Positions 34,481 to 46,247 of a stretch of 64,000 nt of DNA are shown here, one piece after another. The translations under genes were made by a program, and so were the position numbers. Under the pieces are notes generated by a model. The model had not been told where the DNA came from. It was given only the letters and a program-made list of their open reading frames with translations, and ran no database searches. The DNA comes from Nymphaea colorata (Eukaryota; Streptophyta; Magnoliopsida; Nymphaeales; Nymphaeaceae): assembly GCF_008831285.2 (NCBI RefSeq), contig NC_045143.1:25067662-25131661 (forward strand). The letters are read 5' to 3'. The stretch's first letter is position 1. Each line of letters begins with the position of its first letter.

Positions 34481-36118
34481 TTCTTGCATTGAGGTATGAG
34501 CTAAATTTCGAGGACGAAATTTCTCTTAAGGAGGGTAGGATGTAACGCTCGACTCTTTTTGCAGGTGGGCTAGATCGGGTCCAGACCCTGACCCGAACCC
34601 ACCCGCGTGTGACCCCGACGCGAGGGACTTCTTCTCCCTCGTCTCCCTCTTTGTTCCTTCCTCTGTGGCATGGCAAGAGAAAAAGGAAGTGAGAGGAACA
34701 ACCGACGGCGGAGGTTGTAGCTGCAGTGACCTTTGGGCCGGTGGAGGAACGGCGACGGCGGCGGCGATGCTCCGGTAAACCCTCCCGACCTCTCTCTCTC
34801 TACCTCTTTCTTCTTCTTTCCCCTTCTTCCCTCTTCTCCTCCTCTACTCGCACGCCCACTCTCCTGTGCTATGCCCCTCTCTCCGCCTCTTCCACACTGT
34901 CTCGCCCTCTCTGTCTATGCACCTCACTCTCTCCTTCCCCTTCCTGCCAGCTCTCACCCGCACGTTCCCTATCCTTTGCTGCCCTCTCTTGTCTCTCCCC
35001 TTTTGTTTGACCCCTCTCTCTCAGTCTCTCCTCTCTGTCAGTGCCCTCTCCCACTTGTTTTCAGCCTCCCACACAACTACCGTGGGCTTCTTCTAACGAC
35101 AGACCCCTCTCTTAAACCACATTTCTGTTGATTTTTACTTTTGGTGGTTGTTGGATTGGATTTGCAGCTAGGGGACGCATCTTTCCCCTCATAACAGCGA
35201 CTAGAATGCGTTGGTGGTGGAGGCAGCGATCAATCGTTGACGTTGAAGCTCAATCGAACTCTTGAAGTGGCTGCCGAGAGCACTACGACAGTTTGAATTC
35301 TAAGATTGGGGTGAGAAAAGCCTAATCGAGCTTAGATTGTTGTAAATTTTCTGTTGGAGTACGTATAATTATTGTTTGAGCATGCTAGAATTAAAAATTG
35401 ATGACTTAAAAGGCATGCTAGAGATGTTGCTATTTTGGGGAAGTTTATGCCCATTTTGAGATGGATGAGGATCTATGTGTATAAGTGTTTTTCGTGTTTT
35501 TCTAGCATGATGTGTTGATCTTCGAAGCAATAGGGAAGCATGGTAGAGATTGTGATGTTGTGGTGAAGGTTTAGAACCGTTTTAGCAAGATTGGGAAATA
35601 GACTTCTATTGATGTACATATGCGTATGTATGTTGAGAATCTTAATGGTGGGGAAAATGCCTCAACTAAGGAAAACAAGTGAGAATCACACATGTGATAA
35701 GTCGAATATAAGTTTGAGTTCTAATCATTGGTGGCAACCTCGAGGGTAGGGAAGAGACCCTTTTTGGAGGGCTTCGTGGGTCGACACCCATTTGAGGCAA
35801 AGACATGCCTCGATGATGGTATTTTCAGATTTGTATCGATTGCAAGCGAAATGAGTAGAGAACTTACTATTTGGTTATGTTTGCAGGTACACCAGGCACG
35901 TCAAGTAGGCCTTGAGCAACGTGGGTCGTAGTTTGAGGTGTTTAGTGGATGCGCGACAGGTATGGCGGCATTCCAGGCAAATCCCTGCCTGGGCAATTGT
36001 GTGAATATGTGTTCCTAGTATCATGGGACCTTAGGATTGTGATGTGATTGATGGATTGTTTTGTGAATGAATGTGTGTATGCATGCAAATTGTTTGATAT
36101 ATGATATGATTTGTTTTG

Positions 36119-36650
36119 AAAGGCTATGAGAAGCATGTTTTGAAAATGTTATGCATTTGCATGTGCATGTTAGAATTGATAACTATTTAGGACAGATGAG
36201 GTGGGGTATCGAGTTGAGTATCTCCTCGACCCCAATTATGCATTAGAAAGCATCCTAAAATGATAATTGTCTAGGACATGTACGAGCCAATCAAGGATCG
36301 AGACTACTCTCCATGGTCTGGCTAAGTTTTGAAAGGTGTGACTGATGTGTGCGGTTGTGAATGATTTGTCATGTGACAAGTTCTGTTTTGGAAAGCTATT
36401 AAAAGCTTGTTTTTGAAAACTGTTACGCATTTGCATGTGCATCATAGAATTGATAACTGTTTAGTACAGATGAGGTGGGGTATCAAGTCGAGTGTCTCCT
36501 CGACCCCGATTGTGCATTAAAGAGCATCATAGAATGATAATTGCATAGGACAGCTACGAGCCGTCACGGATCGAGACTACTCTCTGGGATTTGGCCAAGT
36601 TTTGAAAGATATGATTGATGTGTTTGATAAGATGTGAATGTTGTGATTTG
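36119..36650 (+). repeat. ~270 bp tandem duplication inside the 3' LTR
   Basis: Both copies contain GCATTTGCATGTGCAT, GATGAGGTGGGGTATC and CTCCTCGACCCC in the same order, with about 10% differences. The corresponding stretch of the 5' LTR near 27900-28140 is single. Confidence 0.8.
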
Positions 36651-37423
36651 TTTCATATGTATTGCCGTGGGCAATAATGCAATTGATTGAAACTTGAGGG
36701 TAGTTGTACCTGTACTGTTTGACGGCTAACTATGACTGTTAATGTTATGTGTAGACCTCATGTGGAGGCAATAGGAGGTCTGGGTGCACTCGCGAAATGT
36801 ACCAACCTCATGAGCTAGCCAGTCATTTTGTCATTGTGCTATTATAATGATAATAATGAAAGAATAAGAGATGAGAGGCCAGTGGGATGTGACTATGTGT
36901 TTGGGAGACGTCCCGCTTTCGCCACGGGTCTCGCCTGTTCGGAGCGCAGGCAGTGCAAGGCCCCAGGGTATTGTTGTGTGTTGTGCTTGGAGCGTTGGGC
37001 TCTCGCCTTCCCGACCTGGGTGTCCTAGGGAAGGCTGAGTATCTCTCCATGGAATTCACACACCCATGGATGAGTGCTCTACCGCTGCAGCGGATGAATG
37101 AATCCATACTGTTATGAGCCACCACGGGGGTTGTCTATCGGCTATGGGCCGCTCATGGTGGACACGTGCCTGTGTTTGTACCCATAGGAACTGTCAATTC
37201 ATTAAAGCTAATGAAAATGAAAGTATGTGAATGAAATGTGTGTGAACGAATGTATGTGATTGATGGGCATGTGAATACTATGACTGAAATGAAATGTTTA
37301 AGCATGCCTTGCATGTGATTAAGATTATGTTACTGTGGCCCTTGAGTGGTCTTTTCATGTCGTGGTCTATGTTGGGGGTTTTCTTCGCAAATGATGTGCC
37401 TATGCCCTGACACGACATGACGA

Positions 37424-38302
37424 TAGATTGTTTGTATGATTGTTCTTAGACTTGAGCCCTACTTAAGAGGGTTTGGTATTTTCCTGGTTTTTTGTCATAC
37501 TGCGACAGCTAGGCCTTCAGTTGTTTCTTTTTCAGGTTTTGGCAGACCCGGGGTAGCAGGTTGATCAGATGGCTTCACTCACATCCTACTGGGGAGGTTT
37601 TGGGTCTTTGGTAGTGTCGGCGCATCATGGTTTGGTCTTTTTGATGTCTTATTTTTGTTAGGCTTCAAAGTTGTAATTTGGGGCATTTTTGTCATACACA
37701 TAGATGTGATTTTGTATGAATTGAAATTGTTATATAAATGAAAGTTTGCCCTATGGTTTCAAATGATATAGCTCCCTCTTTTTTGAATTGTTGTGTAGTC
37801 ACACCTCAATGCTTTAGAAAAAAAAATTTGTTTGAGGGTCAAAAGGTTGGGGTGTGACATAGATTGTTTTTATGATTGTTCTCAAATTTGAGCCCTACCT
37901 AAGCGAGTTTGGAATTTTCCTGGCTTGTTGCCATACTGCGAAGGCTAAGCCTTCTGTTGTTTCATTTTTCAGGTTTTGGTGGACCAATGACAGTAGGTTG
38001 AGCATATGGTTTTACTCACGTCCTACTGGGGAGGTTTTGGGTCTTTTGTAGCGCCGGCGCGTCTTATTTTGATTGTATTGATGTCTTATTTTTGTTAGAC
38101 ATCAATTATATTTTTTGGGACATTTTTTGTCATGCACTTAGATGTGATTTTGTATGAATCAAAGTTGTTATATGAATGAAAGTTCGACCCATTGTTTTGA
38201 ATGGCATAGCTCCCTCTTTTGAATTGTTGTGTCGTCACACTTCAATGCTTTATGTTAGAAAAAAAAAATGTGTTTGAGGGTCAAAAAGGTTGGGGTGTGA
38301 CA
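37424..38302 (+). repeat. Tandem duplication of the LTR 3' end
   Basis: 37424-37859 and 37860-38302 both run from ATAGATTG through TTGAGCCCTAC, TCCTACTGGGGAGG and a closing AAGGTTGGGGTGTGACA. They are clearly diverged (for example GGTGGACCAATGACAG in the second against GGCAGACCCGGGGTAG in the first), so the second may come from another family member rather than a recent copy. Confidence 0.85.
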
Positions 38303-38430
38303 TTATTTGTTTTCCAATTATTTATGCACTCTTTTATGCCTTGAAGTTTAAGGCAGATAAGTAACCATCATGCCTCATGGTCGTAAGAAAGTAGGCATGT
38401 GACAATTAACATGTTAATTTATTGTTTTGT

Positions 38431-38434
<4 letters not shown>

Positions 38435-38505
<71 letters not shown>

Positions 38506-38745
38506 CGATTCGATGAAAAACATATATTAAGTTAGTTGTTTCTAAAATAATATTTTTAATGAAAAAAACAGCTCTTATACCATCAATGTTTGGATAGTAG
38601 AAAAAATATTTTTTTTACAAAAATACTTAAACTAAAACACGATTTATATTAAAGTAATACTTATAGAAAACATATTAGAAGGTTCATATTTTGTGACTTT
38701 TTAGCATGAATGTAAGAGGTTGGGCTTTATGTGGTAAATACCAAT

Positions 38746-38806
<61 letters not shown>
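38435..38806. repeat. Two (TA)n tracts enclosing AT-rich repeat copy C
   Basis: (TA)n at 38436-38502 and 38750-38806. Between them, GCGATTCGATGAAAAACATA, GATTTATATTAAAG and TTAGCATGAATGTAAGAGG follow the same order as 5075-5300. The TA arrays at each end may have seeded recombination or mark insertion into TA-rich DNA. Confidence 0.6.
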
Positions 38807-38810
<4 letters not shown>

Positions 38811-39475
38811 TTTTAAAAATTGAAGAATTCAAACTCCTCTCCCTTTTTTCATTTGCCCATGAGGTCCTGTACAGTTTTTAAACTTTAAGCAATAGTTTAT
38901 TATGTTTTCAAAAAAACAGATTCCAATCTCACATGTTTGAATGCATATATTATAGTTCAACGCATGTCGTTTATGATAAATTATTTTTAATTTTTTCTTT
39001 TTATTTTTTTTTCAAATTCGTTATTTATTGTTCATAATCAAATTTGTAAGTTTTACTTGAAGTGGTATGAGGTAGAAATCAAGAACCTGTCCATTCCCAG
39101 CATGACTTCAACGTCTGAAAACTTGATTCATTCCCTGTGACGTAACCCGTTGAGATCATGCTTGTGACGGATCGGTCACTAATTTCTAATTAATAAGGTC
39201 ATTAATTAGTGATCAATTAATAAATATGTGCGTTGTGCAGTGGGGAGCTAACTATTGCAGTTTATCATTTTATTATGAATTTTCCATCCAAAATTTAGCA
39301 TATAAAGTTCTTCCTACAAGACTGGCCGTTTCCAGGCAACCAGGCAACAAGGTTAACGTGATGGTTGTAGCCTCAAGTTGGGCATTTGCTTAACGGGCTT
39401 TCGCCTGAACCCGGAAGAGCTAACTAGCAGCCTCTTTTATTTTGATGGCTATTTTAATCAATTATCGAGTTCTTT

Positions 39476-39643
39476 GGGGTAGAGTTAGAATTTTTTCATG
39501 AAAAGGGCTGAATTATACTTTCAAGATTTGATAGGGACCAAAATATCATTTTTCAAAATAAGGCAAATGAAATTTTTAATAATTTACATATTTTTTTTTT
39601 ATTTTTGAGTGGTGCTAGGTCCTTGCTGCCTTGGCTCCGCCCC
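39476..39643. mobile_element. Small MITE-like repeat, degraded
   Basis: The right end TTGGCTCCGCCCC and the internal ATTTTTTCATGA and CATTTTTCAAAAT match the better preserved copy at 42608-42790. The left end has decayed. Confidence 0.5.
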
Positions 39644-42607
39644 TCGCACCAATGAAAATCGGATTTCACAAACTTAAGAAAAACCTTTCAGATGAAATGA
39701 AATCAAAGAGGTAACTTTTTTCCTTTATGAATCATTTGATTACTCTATATTGAAAATCCATGGATCTGATGTAGAATGACATGACATGCTTTTGCAAATG
39801 TTGCAAAAGATCCGTGATAAAATCAATGGTTCATCAAACTAATTAAATTTTTTTATTTTACTTCATTTTATTGAGAAAAAGGTTTGATTCAAGATGGAAG
39901 GGGAGGGTCTAATCTTAAATCCATGGTTTTCAAATCACAATTATCTTAAATTTGAGGCTATCAAAACCTCTTAAATGATTGTATAAATATCTCCAAGAAG
40001 GTCAACATAGCAGAAACTTTGAATGCTGGTAGGTAGCCAATTTTCTGTTCAAATTTTAAAAAAGTAAATTTTTTGTGCTTCAAAAAAGAAAACAATGCCG
40101 CTAGGTGAATTATAGCGAAAACGTCACCCTGAAACACTCAAAAGAAGCCATCAAGACTAAGAGGAAAATGTGAAAGGCTTTACTAGCTAATTTGCCACAT
40201 TTATTTCAAAGTTTTTTTTCCCATTAAAATACGATATTTTCATAAGGCTTTTCTTGTGTTGATAATTTAGAAAAAATATTTAATATGTTGGAGTAAAAAT
40301 ATTTAATACGTTGGAGTAAATCGAATTCAAATTTGAATTTGATAGGATATCATTTCTTAAATCTGAATATGATCTGATTTGTTGGGAATGGTTCGGTCTG
40401 ATATCCAATCCCAATAAGATATGTTGACATTTTTATCAATGGGATGGTTTTTAGATCTCACTCTAGTTGTGAGGTTGAAGTGAAAAATTGGAAACTTATG
40501 AAAAGCAAAGTTGAGGATTTTAACACAAGTTTCCACCTTGTGATTCCTTAAAATATTATTTTCTAAAAAAAATCATAAATTTGAGCAATATTGTCCTCTT
40601 CATAGCAAAAAAAAAAAAAAAAAGACTCCGCCAAGAAGTTTTGAATGCGGGTTGTTTTGGACCTCATACAATTCAAACAGTCATGAGCAGTTCTTAGGTG
40701 CAAAAGAATACCATAAACCTTAAGAAGTCGAAGGCCATAACTTGTATAAAATTTGAATTTGGACCAACCTATATATACTAGAAATTGAATTCAATTGAAA
40801 CTTGGTGCACCCCAAAATCTAAAACCCTAAATCAAAATTTGAGAAAAACTAACATGCCCATATTCATGTGGTATGAGGAAATCATCCATAAGTTCGAGTC
40901 GCTTTCTTTTACATACCACTTTTTTTTTTTTTTTGGTAATGTAGGCAGTTTCTATGTAATATGTTCAAATTGAAGGTCATGTTTGGATGACACCCTCAAA
41001 TTGGGTTCTAAGAGGCAAAACATTGTTTTCTTTCCTTTTAGAAGTTGAACAAATTTTCTCTCACTTAGATAATGAGATACACATTTTGTTCACCCAAAAT
41101 ACTCATATCTTAATACTTTGACAGTAATGAGTTTGATAATAATCCAACTGTTATTATTTTGAGATTATTTACTTGAAAGCAGACCTTGTACCCTAAAGGA
41201 TGAAAGACTGAGTAGGGGTTTTGGCCTTAAGTTAAGCACGGGCTCTCCTCCACTCACCCGAAAATCCCAACATTTTGCTCCTTAGGCCTAAGGTTCTATT
41301 GGTTTGGTTAAGCCCCTATATCGGTGATGTCCCATGAGTGTTTTATGCAAATCCAATACGATTTTGAGATACATGACTCCAAGTTTTCAGTCATAAAACA
41401 ATATTCAGTCAAAAAATAGTAGTGTTCGTCATACAAATTATGCATTTGTGACTTGTATAATCTGATTAATATTCTTAAAAGCTAGTTCAATTTTGTGCAA
41501 CTTTTACTTAATTGACATGAAATTGAATCTGACCTTACCAAATTCCCCTTTTACTTGAACACTCTTGAATGTCGATTCGTCAACAAGTTTATTTATAGCA
41601 GGACGATTGTCATGTCTTGTTCAATCGCTCATCAAAACTCAACTCAAGCTCGAAGGACTCGAGTTCAAATGTGTGTTCAAAATGTTAAATGGGTCGAGTT
41701 TGACTTGTAAGAACTCAACTCGTTTGAACTCTACTAAGCTTAAGTATATAATGAATGCTGGAATATAATGAGAGAAAAAGTCAAATAGATTAACAAGTCA
41801 AGCTCGAGCTTGACGTTGCGAGTGCTCGACTCAGGTCATGTGTAGCTTTTAACATATGCCCATGGAAATCGAACTAATGTCAGGTCAACATGAGGATTTT
41901 ATCTTTACTCCATCTATTTGGCAGTTAGAGAAAAAACCACCTTTGTGACTTTACCAAACAATTGTGGCCCAATCTACTATCCCAAATCCATTATCTATTG
42001 TAATATAAAAGAAACCAAGATTTTTTCCCCTCTCCTCTGATTTGCATGATCTTGCTAGGGATAAGATGATGGGGCCATGGAAGATCCATGCAAGATTCTC
42101 TGGCAGTCCATTGCAGCTGCATGCTGATCATCCACATTCAAGTTTATCTATTTGAGTATGAAACCTAATTTAGTACCATTAAGTTTTCAAGCTTTTTGAT
42201 ATTCATCAATATAATGTATACAAGAGTCGTATACATTTTAGGCGAGCGAAAATATTAATCATACTGTCTAGGTGAGAGCCGAAGCCATTCTTTCTCTTGC
42301 CTTTATGGTTTGTTTGACAGTAAGGATACGTTGCGGGTGTTATATGAATCTATATAAGAAATTGTGGTAGATTCATCGGACATTAGAATTATTATTTTAT
42401 GAACACACTCCAAGCTTTGAGGGATAAAGTGTCTATGCTGCCAAACTATTTCATAGGATTCAGAGTTGCACGTGGAAATATCTTTAAGTACTTCAACTTG
42501 CATGTATGACCTATCTCCCTTATTATATTGAAACATCGCCTCCTACAAGTGAACAAGAAAGATGCCGCATAGCGTGCCTCAAGTTCAAGTAGTTTTGCTG
42601 GAACTCT

Positions 42608-42790
42608 GGGGCGGAGCCAAAATTTTTTCATGAGGCGGAATGGATTAAAGTTTTTAATTTTTGACTAGGGCATAAATAATTTTTCAAAATTTGTATATAA
42701 AACAAGTGATTTTTAATTTACATGTAAAATTAAAAAAAAAATTGAGGTGGGGTTCAGGGCCCATCCGGGGCCCTACCTTGGCTCCACCCC
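42608..42790. mobile_element. Small MITE-like repeat with GGGGCGGAGCCAA ends
   Basis: 183 bp. The left end GGGGCGGAGCCAA is inverted at the right end (TTGGCTCCACCCC), with an AT-rich middle and no coding capacity. A target duplication could not be defined, so the superfamily is unknown. Confidence 0.6.
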
Positions 42791-43217
42791 GAAATGACAA
42801 AGCACTTGCCTCAAACAGTTTGTAATATTTTGAATGGAAAGATGACTATGTGACATTTGTACAAAGTAGACAATATTTTATTAACTTTGTATGAACATTT
42901 TTTTCCAGATTTTATGAGGGCATGATTTTATCTTTACTAGTAAATTCGTTTCCATATATTGACTTGATTAAAGTTTGTCAAACTCCATTAAGATTAGAGC
43001 TCGATTCGGCAGTTACATATTGAGATCGAACTCAACTCGATTATTTGAACGAACCAACTTGTGAACTTGAGCTCGACTCATTAAACAAATAACTCGGCTG
43101 GAACTCATTGAACAAATGCCTCAGCTTGAATTGGTTCACTAACCGAGTTAACTAGTTCACCCCTACCTGAGTCGGTGACCCGCCGATCGGAATCAAAGAT
43201 TTTTTAACTATAAAAAA

Positions 43218-44720
43218 GATTGTGGCTACGAAGAGCTTCCACTCCCAGTCTCTCTCCTCTCCCTCTCCCTCTCCCTCTCCCTCTCGCTGCCATCTCTCTC
43301 GACTCTCCGACCTTCTTCCTTTCTTCTCTTCTCCTTTTCTCATTTTCGTGCTCTCCTTTTCGCTCCTTTCCCGAAGCCGTGCAGCGGGCACCACCAGCTC
43401 CAGCGACGAGGTCTCCGACCATCTCAGCCGGGTGAAAAGGTGATGACCTCCTTTTACTCTCTCTTTCTCTCCATCCATGCCTCGCTCTCTCAATACTTCT
43501 TTCAATCAGTTTAGGGTTTCAATTGGCACATCGTTTAATTTTGATCAGTTTTGGGCATTTCTCTATGAACTCTTTTTCTTGATCCATATCAGTGCGTAAG
43601 AAACGAATTTTAATAATGATTTTATTTTCAAGAAACATGATTTATAAGTATCCATATGATTATATCAGATTAAACTATTGTTTTTAGTTTAAGACGATCA
43701 AGGCACCCGCTCACCTATGAATAAAAAATAATAATTATATCAGTAGGGAATATGTTTCTACAAACGTAAACATGAGCGTCATTCTTAATGAAGTGGCTAT
43801 CAGATTATTGTTGCGTTTCATACGACAAATATTTTGACGAAACATGCCCTTTTGGTTTTACAAACATCCTGAATATCTCTAGCCTAGGCGGCTCGTGGAT
43901 GGAGAGCCATTCCTGAAGGCTGAGTAAATTACGTTGTTGCTCTTGGATTTACTGGCAAAGAAGCCAAGGTCGTCGCATCCCCGTACTTTTGCTTTCTTCT
44001 TCATCCTCTTCGAATTGGGAAAACCATCTGCAGAAACTGTCTCTGCTTCATCCCTTCCTATTGACATGCAGCAGCAGAAGCAGAAGGAGGAGCAGGTGGA
44101 GGAGGACGAAGAGGAGGGGAAGAGATAAGGAGAGTGCTTGAAATAGGCGTGCAAGGCTTTCGGTGCTTTCCTTGACGACACCTCAAGTGGGGGCAGGAGG
44201 GTGGGAAGCAGCGACAGATGGCGGCAGCCGCACCCGGGCAGCTGAACCTCGATGATTCTCCCTCGTGGGGATCGCGGAGCGTCGATTGCTTCGAGAAGCT
44301 CGAGCAGATCGGCGAGGGCACCTACGGGTAATTCGAAGCATCACTTTCTCTCCTCTTTTTCAATGATGATTTATTGCTTTCCTTTCCTATGTTTTGCCGC
44401 AATTTGAGCAATCAGTGACACTGGGTGGTCTCTTTTTTGGTGTTCAACTGTGTGGGTTTGGTTTTCGCGAAATGTCTTGGCCGATTGCCTAAAGTTGGGT
44501 TGGGGTTACTTGCGTTTCCTTCGAGGTCTTCAAGAGGCTTTTCACGGCTTTCTTTGTCTGGGTTGATCAACTGTTTATGTTTCTATTTTTCCCTTTTGGA
44601 CTGGCTATTAGGGTTTTAGTAGATATTTACACGAAGAATTTTCTGTTAATGTGCAAAGAGATTTCTGTTTGGTGCTATGCATTGGTGATTTGCTTCTTGA
44701 TTTCACACCGTATCAATTGT
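43218..44720 (+). repeat. CDKC exon-1 tandem block, unit 1
   Basis: About 1.5 kb containing the CT-rich leader, a likely 5' UTR intron and the first CDKC coding exon. It matches units 2 and 3 nearly base for base but has one more CTCCCT hexamer (near 43260-43285) and a few substitutions (such as GCGGGCACC against GCGGGCGCC), and lacks the junction filler at its start. Confidence 0.95.
44218..44327 (+). CDS. CDKC first coding exon, copy 1
   Basis: ATG at 44218 opens MAAAAPGQLNLDDSP and continues WGSRSVDCFEKLEQIGEGTYG, the N-terminus of plant CDKC kinases up to the glycine-rich ATP loop (GEGTYG). It ends at a GT donor (44328). No other CDKC exon follows before the next copy of the same exon, so this copy could only be used by skipping the later ones. 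Confidence 0.85.
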
Positions 44721-46247
44721 GGTGGACCAATGGCAGTAGGTTGAAAAAAAGATTGTGGCTACGAAGAGCTTCCACTCCCAGTCTCTCTCCTCTCCCTCTC
44801 CCTCTCCCTCTCGCTGCCATCTCTCTCGACTCTCCGACCTTCTTCCTTTCTTCTCTTCTCCTTTTCTCATTTTCGTGCTCTCCTTTTCGCTCCTTTCCCG
44901 AAGCCGTGCAGCGGGCGCCACCAGCTCCAGCGACGAGGTCTCCGACCATCTCAGCCGGGTGAAAAGGTGATGACCTCCTTTTACTCTCTCTGTCTCTCCA
45001 TCCATGCCTCGCTCTCTCAATACTTCTTTCAATCAGTTTAGGGTTTCAATTGGCACATCGTTTAATTTTGATCAGTTTTGGGCATTTCTCTATGAACTCT
45101 TTTTCTTGATCCATATCAGTGCGTAAGAAACGAATTTTAATAATGATTTTATTTTCAAGAAACATGATTTATAAGTATCCATATGATTATATCAGATTAA
45201 ACTATTGTTTTTAGTTTAAGACGATCAAGGCACCCGCTCACCTATGAATAAAAAATAATAATTATATCAGTAGGGAATATGTTTCTACAAACGTAAACAT
45301 GAGCGTCATTCTTAATGAAGTGGCTATCAGATTATTGTTGCGTTTCATACGACAAATATTTTGACGAAACATGCCCTTTTGGTTTTACAAACATCCTGAA
45401 TATCTCTAGCCTAGGCGGCTCGTGGATGGAGAGCCATTCCTGAAGGCTGAGTAAATTACGTTGTTGCTCTTGGATTTACTGGCAAAGAAGCCAAGGTCGT
45501 CGCATCCCCGTACTTTTGCTTTCTTCTTCATCCTCTTCGAATTGGGAAAACCATCTGCAGAAACTGTCTCTGCTTCATCCCTTCCTATTGACATGCAGCA
45601 GCAGAAGCAGAAGGAGGAGCAGGTGGAGGAGGACGAAGAGGAGGGGAAGAGATAAGGAGAGTGCTTGAAATAGGCGTGCAAGGCTTTCGGTGCTTTCCTT
45701 GACGACACCTCAAGTGGGGGCAGGAGGGTGGGAAGCAGCGACAGATGGCGGCAGCCGCACCCGGGCAGCTGAACCTCGATGATTCTCCCTCGTGGGGATC
45801 GCGGAGCGTCGATTGCTTCGAGAAGCTCGAGCAGATCGGCGAGGGCACCTACGGGTAATTCGAAGCATCACTTTCTCTCCTCTTTTTCAATGATGATTTA
45901 TTGCTTTCCTTTCCTATGTTTTGCCGCAATTTGAGCAATCAGTGACACTGGGTGGTCTCTTTTTTGGTGTTCAACTGTGTGGGTTTGGTTTTCGCGAAAT
46001 GTCTTGGCCGATTGCCTAAAGTTGGGTTGGGGTTACTTGCGTTTCCTTCGAGGTCTTCAAGAGGCTTTTCACGGCTTTCTTTGTCTGGGTTGATCAACTG
46101 TTTATGTTTCTATTTTTCCCTTTTGGACTGGCTATTAGGGTTTTAGTAGATATTTACACGAAGAATTTTCTGTTAATGTGCAAAGAGATTTCTGTTTGGT
46201 GCTATGCATTGGTGATTTGCTTCTTGATTTCACACCGTATCAATTGT
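44721..46247 (+). repeat. CDKC exon-1 tandem block, unit 2 (1527 bp)
   Basis: Begins with a 30 bp filler (GGTGGACCAATGGCAGTAGG, then TTGAAAAAAA) that is absent at the start of unit 1, then repeats unit 1. It appears identical to unit 3: every reading frame in the two units translates to the same protein. Confidence 0.95.
45745..45854 (+). CDS. CDKC first coding exon, copy 2
   Basis: Same 110 bp exon as at 44218-44327, shifted by 1527 bp, with the same ATG and GT donor. It has no downstream partner exon of its own. Confidence 0.85.

Larger units (their letters stand above)
26327..38302 (+). mobile_element. Ty3/gypsy LTR retrotransposon, chromodomain (Tekay/Del-like), rearranged and defective
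   Basis: About 12 kb from TG at 26327 to CA at 38302, flanked by TTATT. The 5' LTR (26327-30808) is followed by a tRNA-Met primer-binding site, a decayed gag-protease, RT, RNase H, integrase, a C-terminal chromodomain, a polypurine tract and the 3' LTR (34541-38302). LTRs over 3 kb, the chromodomain and the NFEDEIS-like end of pol fit the Tekay/Del lineage of chromoviruses. The 5' LTR contains an inserted copy of the element's own pol; the 3' LTR contains two tandem duplications absent from the 5' LTR. Gag is mostly deleted and pol has many stops, so it must have been moved by proteins from another copy. Confidence 0.9.
34541..38302 (+). repeat. 3' LTR of the gypsy element, with internal tandem duplications
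   Basis: Begins TGTAACGCTCGAC after the polypurine tract AAGGAGGGTAGGA and ends GTGTGACA. A first complete end lies at 37859. The last ~440 bp are then repeated (37860-38302), and only the second end is followed by TTATT. A ~270 bp block around 36119-36390 is repeated at 36391-36650; the 5' LTR has only one copy of each. Confidence 0.85.
38807..43217. other. AT-rich intergenic DNA
   Basis: No coding sequence recognised over 4.4 kb. It holds a poly(A) run at 40608-40623, the two MITE-like repeats listed separately, a short palindromic ATTAATTAGTGATCAATTAAT-type segment near 39180-39225, and repeat-like GCTCGA/ACTCGA-rich stretches at 41600-41870 and 42980-43170. Confidence 0.45.

Noticed and set aside
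34726-35131. Ser/Pro/Leu-rich open frames in the gypsy 3' LTR
   Set aside because: Pyrimidine-rich LTR sequence read in several frames; the matching part of the 5' LTR does not keep the frames.
43220-43505. Open frames on both strands in the CT-rich start of the CDKC block
   Set aside because: Low complexity (CTCCCT)n gives long open frames in several phases; more likely the 5' leader.
43879-44181. 100-codon minus-strand open frame repeated in all three CDKC units
   Set aside because: Opposite strand to the CDKC leader and exon, Ser/Cys runs from CAGCAG-type sequence, no family resemblance. Its threefold repetition only reflects the tandem block.
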